A stretch of DNA of 29,545 bases from a virus, in IMG/VR virus record IMGVR_UViG_3300047311_000682, positions 1 to 29,545 of that record, one strand, 5' to 3'. The notes under the pieces were generated by a model, which had not been told where the DNA came from, made no database searches, and saw only the letters and a list, made by a program, of their open reading frames with translations. Shown in pieces: positions 8,356 through 15,506 of this stretch; the stretch's first letter is position 1, and every line of letters starts with the position of its first letter. Both the position numbers and the translations under genes were made by a program.

Positions 8356-9380
8356 CACTGACCTCCCGCCGCTGCGGCGGCTTGCGGCGGCGCGCCCTGA
8401 TCAGGCGGTGGTGCCGCGCCTTGGTCCGGCGGTGGCGCACCCTGCGCGCCCTGATCGGGCGGCGGACCTTGGTCGCTGCCGTCGGTGGGAACGAGTTGCG
8501 GTCGACCGGCTGCCGCGAAGTCGGCGATCGAGCTCGGCATCGGCCGACCCTTGATCTGCGCGTCGCCCTTCGCGGCCTTCGACAGGAACCCTGACAACTG
8601 CGCGGGCGTGAACTGCTTCGAAGGATCCCAGTTGTCGAGCTCGCCGCTCTCGCCCTCGCGCTGGATCTGTGCGAGGTAGTACTGCTGCGCTTCCTGCTGA
8701 TTCGCCTGCCCGGTGTCGATCAGGTTCTGGCCGAAGAATTTGCACGCGACGAGCTTCGCCATGCCGAGCAGGTGCTGCTCCTCCACCGAGCCGTCCGGCG
8801 GCGGGTTCTTGATCACCTTGGCGGCGACGCCGACCTGATACAGGTCAGACATGATCTCGTCGGCACCGTGGTAGAGCACGTCGGGCGTGTACGGGTAGCC
8901 CTGACGCTTGGCGTTCATGTACATGATCCAGCACACCTGCGCGGTCGTGCGGCCGACCGCATCGGCTGCCGACATGCCCTTGACGTTGAGGTGATCGATG
9001 ATCACGTCGCGCGGCGCTTTTCCGTTCGGCCGGATGCCGCCCTTCTTGTCCTTCGGCACGCGCGCGTCGTGGATGAAGAGCTTCGCGCGCGTCACGAAAT
9101 CCTCGTACTGCTTCTGCTCTTCCGGCGTGACCTGCGTGTCGTCGGCAGCCTCGGGCTGCTCGCTCATCGGGTGATCGCCGGGCGGGCCCGCGGTCTGCGC
9201 GCCCGACGGGATGAACGACTCGCCGCCGGTGAACGAATTCGGATCCGCGGGCGGTGCGGCCCCAGCGTCAGGCGCGCCAGCATCCGGCGCTGCGGCTGCG
9301 GCATCAGGCGGTGCGGCTCCGGCGTCCGGTGGTGGCGCGCCAGCATCCGGCGGCAGTGCTTGATCAGGCGTTGCTTGCAT
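8355..9380 (-). CDS. Putative virion protein with Pro/Asp/Gly/Ala repeat tails (341 aa)
   Basis: The protein has a globular core flanked by low-complexity arms. Residues 1-50 are PPDAGA-type repeats, residues about 75-290 form the folded core, and the last 45 residues are PPPDQGA repeats. The core has helical, aromatic-rich stretches (CWIMYMNAKRQGYPYTPD and LVACKFFGQNLIDTGQANQQ) and no catalytic motif I recognise. The start is ATG at 9380 with CGAGGAA upstream. It overlaps the stop of the preceding gene by 17 nt and its own stop overlaps the next start, so it is translationally coupled on both sides. The core lies between the membrane-segment protein and the coiled-coil protein, which suggests an ejection-complex or internal virion component. 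That role is inferred from position only. Confidence 0.75.
   Translation of the reverse strand: MQATPDQALPPDAGAPPPDAGAAPPDAAAAAPDAGAPDAGAAPPADPNSFTGGESFIPSGAQTAGPPGDHPMSEQPEAADDTQVTPEEQKQYEDFVTRAKLFIHDARVPKDKKGGIRPNGKAPRDVIIDHLNVKGMSAADAVGRTTAQVCWIMYMNAKRQGYPYTPDVLYHGADEIMSDLYQVGVAAKVIKNPPPDGSVEEQHLLGMAKLVACKFFGQNLIDTGQANQQEAQQYYLAQIQREGESGELDNWDPSKQFTPAQLSGFLSKAAKGDAQIKGRPMPSSIADFAAAGRPQLVPTDGSDQGPPPDQGAQGAPPPDQGAAPPPDQGAPPQAAAAAGGQ
8370..8475 (-). repeat. PPPDQGA tandem peptide repeats
   Basis: The C-terminus of the 341-aa protein reads as repeated (P)PPDQGA(x) units, about four copies with imperfect DNA repetition. Similar PDQG units occur in the 173-aa proline-rich protein near 19080-19225. 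Such tracts are usually flexible linkers. Confidence 0.7.
9235..9370 (-). repeat. PPDAGA-type tandem peptide repeats
   Basis: The N-terminus of the 341-aa protein has repeats of (A)PPDAGA and APDAGA. In the DNA, segments such as gcgccagcatccggcg recur. Expansion and contraction by slippage or recombination is plausible here. Confidence 0.7.
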
Positions 9381-10482
9381 TGCGGTTCCTCGGGTCGAGG
9401 CGCGCCATCGTCTGCTGGATGAAATCAGCGTTCGCCGCGCCTGCTCTCTGCAGCGAGTCTTCCTGCGTCTGCGTCGCCTGCTGCGCGGTCGCCGCGCCGG
9501 TGCCTGCCGTCGGCAGGAACGAGGATCCTGTTTGCGCCGACGCCGCGGGCGAGGGCTGCTGCGGTTGCGCCTGCGACGTGTCGCCACCGGCAGCGAGCGC
9601 CGGGGTCGGTGCGGGCGCTGCGCCCGTGAGCGGTGTCGACGCGGAGGCTTCGGCGTCGCCGCCCTCGCCAGAGGAGGTCGACGTCGCCGTCTTCACCGGC
9701 GCAGCCTGCGCGTTCGCGTACGTCTGGCCGAGGTCGACGCCCTTGCCCTTCTCGTCCATGCCGAAGAACGCGCCGCCCGGCCACAAGCCTTGCTGCGCTT
9801 TCGTCGGTCCCGGCGCGAGCAGGCCCGAGATGCCCTTGAACACGGTCGCGCCGAACATCGCTTTGTCCGACGAGCTCATGCCGCTCCAGAAATTCTTCGC
9901 GGTGTTGAGGAAGCCGCCCGCCTCGGCGGGGCTGTTGGTGATCGCTCCTGTCGCCGCCGCGTTGAGGACCGACGGCGCGGTGTCCGCGAGCATCACGCCC
10001 GCGCCGGGAGCCAACGTGCTCGCGCCACCCGCAGCGGCTTCTCCTGCGCCCCAAGTGGAAAGGCCCGCGGTGCCGGTTCCTTCAGCGCCCAGACCGCCGA
10101 GCGGAGCCCCGACCGAGACGGCCGAAGAGAGCCCGGTCTCAGCCGCGATGGGCGCTTCAGCGCCGACCGCGAGCGCGGTCGTGCCCGCAGCCGCAGCACC
10201 TGCAGCACCTACAGCGTTGCCGAAAATGCCGTACCCGGCCGCGACGTTCGCCGCGCCTTCAGCACCACCGAAACCGATCGCCGTCGCCGCGCTCGAGAAA
10301 ATTCCGGTCGCACCGAATCCCGGCATCGCTGCCGCGAAGCTTGCCGTCGCGGGCATGGCCGCGAGCGCGATGCCCGCCGTGAAGTAGATCGCCGCCGCGA
10401 TCAGGATCGGCTTCCAGTACTTCTTGACGAAGCCGCCGACGGCCTTGAAGACCTTCTTCACGCCTTTGACTAAGCCGCCCAT
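9364..10482 (-). CDS. Putative membrane-active virion or ejection protein with one transmembrane stretch (372 aa)
   Basis: The basic N-terminus (MGGLVKGVKKVFKAVGGFVKKYWK) is followed by one hydrophobic segment at about residues 25-45 (PILIAAAIYFTAGIALAAM). Residues about 50-190 are a glycine/alanine-rich, weakly hydrophobic stretch of the kind seen in membrane-inserting proteins. After about residue 270 a Pro/Ala/Ser/Gln-rich linker leads to a short helical end (DFIQQTMARLDPRNRN). This architecture resembles phage proteins that help the genome cross the host envelope, but no specific family was recognised. The start at 10482 has a strong SD (GAGGAG) and overlaps the acetyltransferase stop by 13 nt; the longer in-frame extension is noise. 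A lysis or holin role is less likely given the length and the virion context. Confidence 0.75.
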   Translation of the reverse strand: MGGLVKGVKKVFKAVGGFVKKYWKPILIAAAIYFTAGIALAAMPATASFAAAMPGFGATGIFSSAATAIGFGGAEGAANVAAGYGIFGNAVGAAGAAAAGTTALAVGAEAPIAAETGLSSAVSVGAPLGGLGAEGTGTAGLSTWGAGEAAAGGASTLAPGAGVMLADTAPSVLNAAATGAITNSPAEAGGFLNTAKNFWSGMSSSDKAMFGATVFKGISGLLAPGPTKAQQGLWPGGAFFGMDEKGKGVDLGQTYANAQAAPVKTATSTSSGEGGDAEASASTPLTGAAPAPTPALAAGGDTSQAQPQQPSPAASAQTGSSFLPTAGTGAATAQQATQTQEDSLQRAGAANADFIQQTMARLDPRNRNASNA

Positions 10483-10943
10483 TTCACTCTCCTCACCCTC
10501 GTGCCGGGATCCATCGAGATCACGAGTCCGCGCTCGACGAAACCGGACTTCGCCATGAGGGCCATCGCACTGCGCGCGTTGTGGAATCGCGACGTGAACG
10601 ACACGAGGAACTCCTTCGCTCCATGGATCGCGACCCACTCGGATCCGGCTTGAACGAGCTTGCGGCCGAGGCCCGGCTGCACGCAGAACAGGCCATCGTC
10701 GAGCGCGTACTTTTCGGTGGAGCTCCACCAGTACGGCACCAGCACGATGATCAGGAAGCCGACAATTTTCCCTTTGTATACCGCGACGCCGAGCCACTCG
10801 TTCTTCGAGCGGATCGCGCGCAACAGCCGGTCGACGCATGCCTTGTACGAGATCGTCGTGTGCTTGTACGCGCTGCGTCCGACCAGCACCGTGCCGAGCG
10901 CGATGATCGCGTCGATGTCGTCGAAGGTGGCGCGGCGGATCAT
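10470..10943 (-). CDS. GNAT-family N-acetyltransferase-like protein (157 aa)
   Basis: The size and pattern match a single GNAT (Gcn5-related N-acetyltransferase) domain, which transfers an acetyl group from acetyl-CoA to an amine. It opens with IRRATFDDIDAIIALG, typical of the first strand and helix. Strands follow in WLGVAVYKGKIVGFLIIVLVP. The acetyl-CoA pyrophosphate loop appears as VQPGLGRKLVQ, near residues 88-98, a variant of the usual Q/R-x-x-G-x-G/A. The late part ...NARSAMALMAKSGFVERG resembles the usual final helix and strand. The ATG overlaps the previous stop as ATGA and has GGGAGG upstream. The substrate is unknown. It lies among virion genes, so it may modify a phage structural protein or be packaged; both are inference. 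Confidence 0.75.
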   Translation of the reverse strand: MIRRATFDDIDAIIALGTVLVGRSAYKHTTISYKACVDRLLRAIRSKNEWLGVAVYKGKIVGFLIIVLVPYWWSSTEKYALDDGLFCVQPGLGRKLVQAGSEWVAIHGAKEFLVSFTSRFHNARSAMALMAKSGFVERGLVISMDPGTRVRRVKWAA

Positions 10944-12712
10944 GGCACGAACCTCCCGGTGCCCGTTGGCTGCGCCGTCTGATTCTGCTCGCCGACGTTG
11001 CTCATCGCGCCGCCGATCTCCGGTGCCGGGCTGATGTCGTAGCCGGGGTAGACCATGTAGTTGCCGTAGACCCCGTACGGGTTGCTCGCCGTTGCCCCGG
11101 CCGGTGCGCCGGGCAGCGGGTTGTTCGGATCGATTGCGCCCGCGAGCGTGCCGTCCTGCGCGCCGTGCGTGATCGTGTCCCAGCTTGCGTCCTTCAGCGC
11201 CTGATCGGTCTTGTGCCAACTGGTGGCGGTCTCGACGGCGTTCGCCTGCTGCTGCGGTGTCAGGCCCGGCATCGTGCTGATCGCCGTCAGGTTCGCCTCG
11301 AGTTGGTTCAGGCCCGTCGACATGTCCGACTGCCGCGCCAGCGTCGCCTGCTTGACGAACGTGTCGGCGTTGATCGCGATCGTCGCGCCGGTCTGCGCAC
11401 CGATCCTCTGGAGCTCGCCCGCGGTTTGCTCCTGTCCCAGCGACCACGCCGACTTGAAGTTGAGGTCGATCGCGTCGAGCGTGGTCTTGCGCTGCAGATC
11501 CGCTTCCGACAGCGACGTTGCCGCAGCGAGCTTCGCGTTCTCCATCGACGCCTCGGCCGAGATCGACGACGAGGAGATCTGCGCGCCCGCCATCTCGCCC
11601 GCCGCCTCGACCTGCGCCGCCGCCGACACGCGCGTGGATTCCAGTTGCCCGGCCACCTGCCGATCGACCGAATCGAGGTTGCCCTTGATCTGCTCCGACT
11701 GCAGCACCTGCGACTGCTTGTAGTTCTGGTCGGACAGCAGCGCCGTGTGCATGAATTGCTGCGTCGCGAGGCTGAACTGATTCTTCATCGTCGCGTTGAA
11801 TTCGGCGCTCTTCGCGAACGTCGCGGCGTCGGCGCTGGCGACGTTGAACGCCAGCCCGATGACCTTGTCGTAGGCCGCGGTCTCGGCCATCAGGCTGTTG
11901 CCGCCACCGGCGGCTGCACTGGCGCGCTTCACCGCCGAGGCGAGTGACTGGTAGACCGGATTGGTCTGCAGGTCGGTCGTCAGTTGCTTCATCTGCCCTT
12001 GCACGGTCTGCTCGGGCGTGACGTCCCACGGGGTGGCCGTCGGCTCGTCGTCCGGCACCTTCGGGATGAAACTCTTGTCCGGAGCCTGATAATCTTCGGC
12101 CTTCGCCGGGGGCGGCGCGGTGTAGCCAGCCGCGAACCCAGTTGACGAACTCGAGCTCGCGGTGGATGTGCCCAGCGCCGCACCCTTGCCCGCCGCTTCC
12201 GGCGAATTCGGATGCGCCGCGATGTACGCCTGCCGCTGGTCGGCCGACATCGAGGCCCACAGGTTCTGGCTGACCGGCGGATCCGAGAATCCTTGGGCCG
12301 CTGAAGCGGCGGCAGCCTTCTTCCTGTCGTACGCCTTCTGGTCGGCCGGAGACAGCGCCTTGTACTGCGCGTTGGTCAGCCGTTGGAACGTCTGCGTCGG
12401 TGCGCCACCGGCGACCGCGGCTCGAGTTGCCGCAACTCCCGTTGCCCCTGTGGCCCCCGTAGCGGGCGCAGGAGCCGCGCCGGTCGCACCCGGTGCCGTC
12501 GTAGCGGCCCCGGTGGCCCCCGTAGCGCCTGCAGCCGCTGCGGCGTCAGTCGTGCCCGTTGCGCCGGTCGTCGTCGCCGCGGTGGTGGTGCTGGGCATCG
12601 CGCCGGTGTCGCCCGGCTGCCACGGGCGTGGCGGCGCAGGCAGTGCCAGCGCCGACGGGTCCATCGTGGCTCCCGCCTCGTTGAGGAAATCAGCCGCGGT
12701 TTTGTCGACCAT
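10940..12712 (-). CDS. Putative internal virion protein with Gly-Ala-Thr triplet repeats and long helical core (590 aa)
   Basis: No family was recognised. Residues about 40-105 are low-complexity with GATGATG triplets interspersed with Ala/Pro, collagen-like in spacing but lacking regular proline. Residues about 110-170 contain two short similar helical motifs (LTNAQYKALSPADQKAYDRK and LWASMSADQRQAYIAAHP). Residues about 230-520 form a long Ala/Gln/Ser-rich helical region with few prolines, likely coiled coil, as expected of an internal-core or ejection protein. The C-terminus is tyrosine- and glycine-rich (NPYGVYGNYMVYPGYDISP). The chosen ATG (12712) lies 6 nt after the previous stop but has a weak SD. 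The ATG at 12664 (residue 17) has a better GGGAG and is a real alternative. The stop overlaps the acetyltransferase start. Confidence 0.75.
   Translation of the reverse strand: MVDKTAADFLNEAGATMDPSALALPAPPRPWQPGDTGAMPSTTTAATTTGATGTTDAAAAAGATGATGAATTAPGATGAAPAPATGATGATGVAATRAAVAGGAPTQTFQRLTNAQYKALSPADQKAYDRKKAAAASAAQGFSDPPVSQNLWASMSADQRQAYIAAHPNSPEAAGKGAALGTSTASSSSSTGFAAGYTAPPPAKAEDYQAPDKSFIPKVPDDEPTATPWDVTPEQTVQGQMKQLTTDLQTNPVYQSLASAVKRASAAAGGGNSLMAETAAYDKVIGLAFNVASADAATFAKSAEFNATMKNQFSLATQQFMHTALLSDQNYKQSQVLQSEQIKGNLDSVDRQVAGQLESTRVSAAAQVEAAGEMAGAQISSSSISAEASMENAKLAAATSLSEADLQRKTTLDAIDLNFKSAWSLGQEQTAGELQRIGAQTGATIAINADTFVKQATLARQSDMSTGLNQLEANLTAISTMPGLTPQQQANAVETATSWHKTDQALKDASWDTITHGAQDGTLAGAIDPNNPLPGAPAGATASNPYGVYGNYMVYPGYDISPAPEIGGAMSNVGEQNQTAQPTGTGRFVP
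12395..12592 (-). repeat. Collagen-like GAT/GAA triplet repeat tract
   Basis: Within the 590-aa protein the DNA encodes repeated glycine-alanine-threonine triplets (GATGATG, APGATGAAP). Short units such as gtggcccccgtagc recur. Gly-X-Y-like stretches occur in phage structural proteins, but the lack of Pro at fixed positions makes a true collagen helix doubtful. Confidence 0.65.
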
Positions 12713-12718
12713 GGCCGG

Positions 12719-13528
12719 TCACCGGACGACCGGCGCGGCGATGGGCCGGGGCTGCGCAGCGACAGGCGGTGCCGCGACGGGTGCTGGCTGGGCCTTGTTC
12801 GCGCGGCCTGCGATGAAGTTCTGCGCGGCCTGCGCGGGCGTGACGGGCCCGGCCTTCTTGCCCGGCACGGGCTGGCCCGGCGCTTGCCCTGCGCCGATGC
12901 CGCGGCGCTGCATCGAGCTCGTGCGGCCCTTGTTCGGGGTGACCGCCGCCGGTGCCGTCGGGCGTGCGCGTGGCTTCGGCTGGCCGCTGCCCATCGTGCC
13001 GATCGGCGTGGCCCCGCGCGCGGCCATGTACGCCTTCGGGTCGCCGCCGGATCCCAAGATCGCCTCGGCCGCGGCCTGTCCCGCCGTCGGCTGCATGCCC
13101 ATCTTCGTGCGCAGGGCAGTCAGCCCGCTGGCGTTGTCGCGCGCCTGTCGTGCGGCCACGCTGAGACGAGGCTGCGGCTGCGTCGGAGGCGGCGGCTTGA
13201 ACGATGATCCGAACCCCTGCGCCTTCATCGCGTCGATGCTGGCCTGCAACGGCAGAGTGCCGGGGATCTCTTGCCCGGCCTTCATCGGCGTGAACGAACC
13301 GGGCGCGCTCGGGCCCGGTGCCGCCGTCGCTGCGGTCGGCTTCCAAGGCGCTACGGTCAGGCCCGCTGCTGGCTGCGGCGCGGGTTGCGGGGTGCGCGGT
13401 GCCGCCGTCACGGTGTTGTTGACGACCGGCTGCGGCGTGGGGGCCGGGGCGGGACGCGCAACAGGCGCTGCAGGAGCAGCAGTAGCGGGACGCGCAGCGG
13501 GTGCTGCAGGATTGAGTGCGGTAGGCAT
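12719..13528 (-). CDS. Ala/Pro-rich protein of unknown function (269 aa)
   Basis: Residues 1-80 are almost entirely Ala, Pro, Thr and Val and are probably disordered. The middle (about 90-180) holds the only segment likely to fold (GTLPLQASIDAMKAQGFGSS and LSVAARQARDNASGLTALRTK). The remainder is again basic and Pro/Ala-rich. No motif was recognised. The ATG has AGGAGG 7 nt upstream, which supports this start. The gene sits at the head of the ejection-type block, after a 46-nt gap from the small beta-rich protein, and 6 nt before the next start. The real frame is supported by this SD and by chained spacing. Possible roles are flexible linker or minor virion protein. Confidence 0.65.
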   Translation of the reverse strand: MPTALNPAAPAARPATAAPAAPVARPAPAPTPQPVVNNTVTAAPRTPQPAPQPAAGLTVAPWKPTAATAAPGPSAPGSFTPMKAGQEIPGTLPLQASIDAMKAQGFGSSFKPPPPTQPQPRLSVAARQARDNASGLTALRTKMGMQPTAGQAAAEAILGSGGDPKAYMAARGATPIGTMGSGQPKPRARPTAPAAVTPNKGRTSSMQRRGIGAGQAPGQPVPGKKAGPVTPAQAAQNFIAGRANKAQPAPVAAPPVAAQPRPIAAPVVR

Positions 13529-13574
13529 GGCGCGCCTCCTGTGGCTGCGGCTGGATACTACTGCTGAAAGACGT

Positions 13575-13955
13575 TCAACCGATAATTGTCGAGTTCACCA
13601 CGAAGCCGATGCCCGGCGACGTGCCCGTGATCGGCGCGCTGACAATCAGCGCGAACGCATCGAAAAAACCCGCGACTTCGAACTGCAGGCAGGTCGCTGT
13701 CGCAATGTTCACATTTTCAATTTCAATCTTCGTGAAGCCGGTCGTGCCGAGATCCACACCAACGCCCGCCGGTTCGCCGCGGATGCTGAAGCTGCCCGCG
13801 CTCGAGCCGGGCGTGAGCAGCACCGTGATGTAGTGCTTGTTGCAGAACCCCATGCTCGGATTCGAGATCGAGTACGTGCCGACCGCGGTCTTGCCTTTCG
13901 GCCCCGGCGTCGTGACTCGTTTGCGAACTCGCTGGTCGCCCGGCTGCTCGGCCAT
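13575..13955 (-). CDS. Small beta-rich structural protein, possibly tail-associated (126 aa)
   Basis: The sequence is rich in beta-branched residues and glycine, with alternating patterns such as HYITVLLTPGSSAGSFSIRG and KIEIENVNIATATCLQFEVAG, after a basic N-terminal tail (residues 1-22, RKRVTTPGPKGK). This fits a compact beta-sandwich virion protein. The start overlaps the upstream stop by one base (TGATG) and has GAGGTGG upstream. It directly follows two tandem paralogous beta-rich proteins and is probably part of the same tail-tip or decoration assembly. I see no clear homology to them. The function is inferred from composition and neighbours only. Confidence 0.7.
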   Translation of the reverse strand: MAEQPGDQRVRKRVTTPGPKGKTAVGTYSISNPSMGFCNKHYITVLLTPGSSAGSFSIRGEPAGVGVDLGTTGFTKIEIENVNIATATCLQFEVAGFFDAFALIVSAPITGTSPGIGFVVNSTIIG

Positions 13956-14755
13956 CACGCCACCTCGAACGTCTTGACGTCGGTCAGCGTGAACAGGTGC
14001 TCGACGTAGACGTCGCTGATCACGAAGGGACCGGGCGCGCCGTTGAACGTGTAGCTCGAGTCGCCGAGCGTGATGATGCCGCCAACGCTCGTCATCGCGA
14101 ACCACTGGCCGGGCATCGTGATGCCGTCGAGCGGATACACCGCGCCACTCGTGAGGATCGACTTCTGCCACGGGCCGGGGAACGCCGCGCGCGCGGGCGC
14201 GGTGAACGGCACGTTCGGATTCACCACCGTGCCGAGCAGCAGGAACGTGCGCCAGCCGACGACCGGGCCGAGGTAACGGCACACGGCGCGATCGCCGGGG
14301 TTGTACAGCGCGACGCGGTTGTAGCCGGTCACGTTGTCCGGCACGACGCCGTTGATCAGCGACTGGTCGACATCGGTCGTCGAGATCACCACCGCCGTCT
14401 CAAGATGTGAGCCTGCCGTGTGGTAGCCGCTTTTCTGCACCTCGATGATGCACGGCGGATCCCCGATGCCCGGCCCTTCCGGCAGGAAGACCTCCACCGC
14501 GCCGTCGCTGTTGATTGCCGCCGACAGGTCGACGAGCACGTTGCGCGCGTTCCACTGCAGCGCGATCTGGCTCGCACCACCGGCGGCGGCGACCGGGAGA
14601 GCGGACAGCGAATCGAACGCCGCCGCGATCGCGCGGAGCTCGGCGTTGAACAGGTCCGGCGCTTCCGGCGCGTCGACCGGCGCTTCCGGCTTGATCATCG
14701 ACAGCACGGCAACGCCGATCGGCGTGTAGCGCGGATGGTTGACGACTTGTGTCAT
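13955..14755 (-). CDS. Tail-associated beta-rich protein, paralogue of its neighbour (266 aa)
   Basis: It shares clear blocks with the adjacent 250-aa protein: an early helix (FNAELRAIAAAFDSLSAL here, NTNLSLIRDAFNNLSAVD there), then NVLVDLSA, IGDPPCIIEV (VGDPPVTVTV there), DGITMPGQWFA (DGINVPGLWTA) and a late HLFT. The two are therefore likely tandem duplicates. The alternating hydrophobic pattern suggests beta-sheet. A position right after the nozzle-like gene fits a tail-tip, fibre-anchor or receptor-binding role. The ATG overlaps the upstream stop as ATGA, with no good SD of its own, so translation is probably coupled. I could not name a family. Confidence 0.75.
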   Translation of the reverse strand: MTQVVNHPRYTPIGVAVLSMIKPEAPVDAPEAPDLFNAELRAIAAAFDSLSALPVAAAGGASQIALQWNARNVLVDLSAAINSDGAVEVFLPEGPGIGDPPCIIEVQKSGYHTAGSHLETAVVISTTDVDQSLINGVVPDNVTGYNRVALYNPGDRAVCRYLGPVVGWRTFLLLGTVVNPNVPFTAPARAAFPGPWQKSILTSGAVYPLDGITMPGQWFAMTSVGGIITLGDSSYTFNGAPGPFVISDVYVEHLFTLTDVKTFEVA

Positions 14756-15504
14756 GTCGTGCGCACGAAGTTGTTCGTCGCGATGCAGGTGAACAGGTGG
14801 CGGATGTTCGGTGTGACCGGGATCACGTAGCCCGCCGCGCCGTTGATCGTGCCCGCCACGTTGAGCGTCTTCGGCAAGGATCCCGGTGCTTGCGTGAACG
14901 CGGTCCACAGCCCCGGCACGTTGATGCCGTCGAGCAGCAACCCGGTGTACGCCAGCGCGGTCGTGTCGACGACCTGCTCGAGGCGATGGAACGCGACGAG
15001 GTTGATGGCGTTCCATCCCTGCACCGTCGTGACGCCGAGCGGCGTGGCGAGCGCCGACAGGCTGCTGTTGGTGATCGCCCAGCCGCAGGTGCCACCGACG
15101 TACTGGAACGTCAGGCTGTCGCCGCTCGCGGTCAGGAACGGCTGGCCGTTGGCCGACACGATGCCCATGATCGGCGTGCCGCCGCCGAGGACTTGGCAAC
15201 TCGACACCACCGTGCCGACGGTGGATCCCTGCCCGACGGTAACCGTCACCGGCGGATCGCCGACGGCAGCGAATGCCGGGAGCGTGACGCTGACGTAGTT
15301 GAAGCCGCTGTAGCCGACCGCCGACAGGTCAACAAGCACGTTGCTCACGCCGCCGGTCGAGACGAACGTGTAGCCGCCGCCGGTCGAGTCGACCGCGCTC
15401 AAGTTGTTGAACGCATCGCGGATCAGCGACAGGTTCGTGTTGACGTCGGAGTTCTTGACGCTGCCGAACGCCTGCACGAACTGCGGTGTATACAATTTGC
15501 CCAT
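14752..15504 (-). CDS. Tail-associated beta-rich protein, paralogue of its neighbour (250 aa)
   Basis: This is the upstream member of the tandem pair. After the N-terminus MGKLYTPQFVQAFGSVKNSD comes the shared helix (residues about 22-40), then NVLVDLSAVGYSG, VGDPPVTVTVGQGSTVG, a central beta-rich block with GWAITNSSLSAL, LLLDGINVPGLWTAF and, near the end, HLFTCIATNN. The SD GGAGG lies 6 nt before the ATG, and the gene begins 2 nt after the nozzle stop. Being immediately downstream of the nozzle suggests attachment at the tail tip. Receptor binding, fibre anchoring and decoration are all possible. Confidence 0.75.
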   Translation of the reverse strand: MGKLYTPQFVQAFGSVKNSDVNTNLSLIRDAFNNLSAVDSTGGGYTFVSTGGVSNVLVDLSAVGYSGFNYVSVTLPAFAAVGDPPVTVTVGQGSTVGTVVSSCQVLGGGTPIMGIVSANGQPFLTASGDSLTFQYVGGTCGWAITNSSLSALATPLGVTTVQGWNAINLVAFHRLEQVVDTTALAYTGLLLDGINVPGLWTAFTQAPGSLPKTLNVAGTINGAAGYVIPVTPNIRHLFTCIATNNFVRTT

Positions 15505-15506
15505 CG

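Noticed and set aside
13575-15504. Diversity-generating retroelement target or template/variable repeat pair
   Set aside because: The paralogous genes are diverged, no matching near-identical DNA repeat is seen, and no reverse transcriptase gene is in the window.
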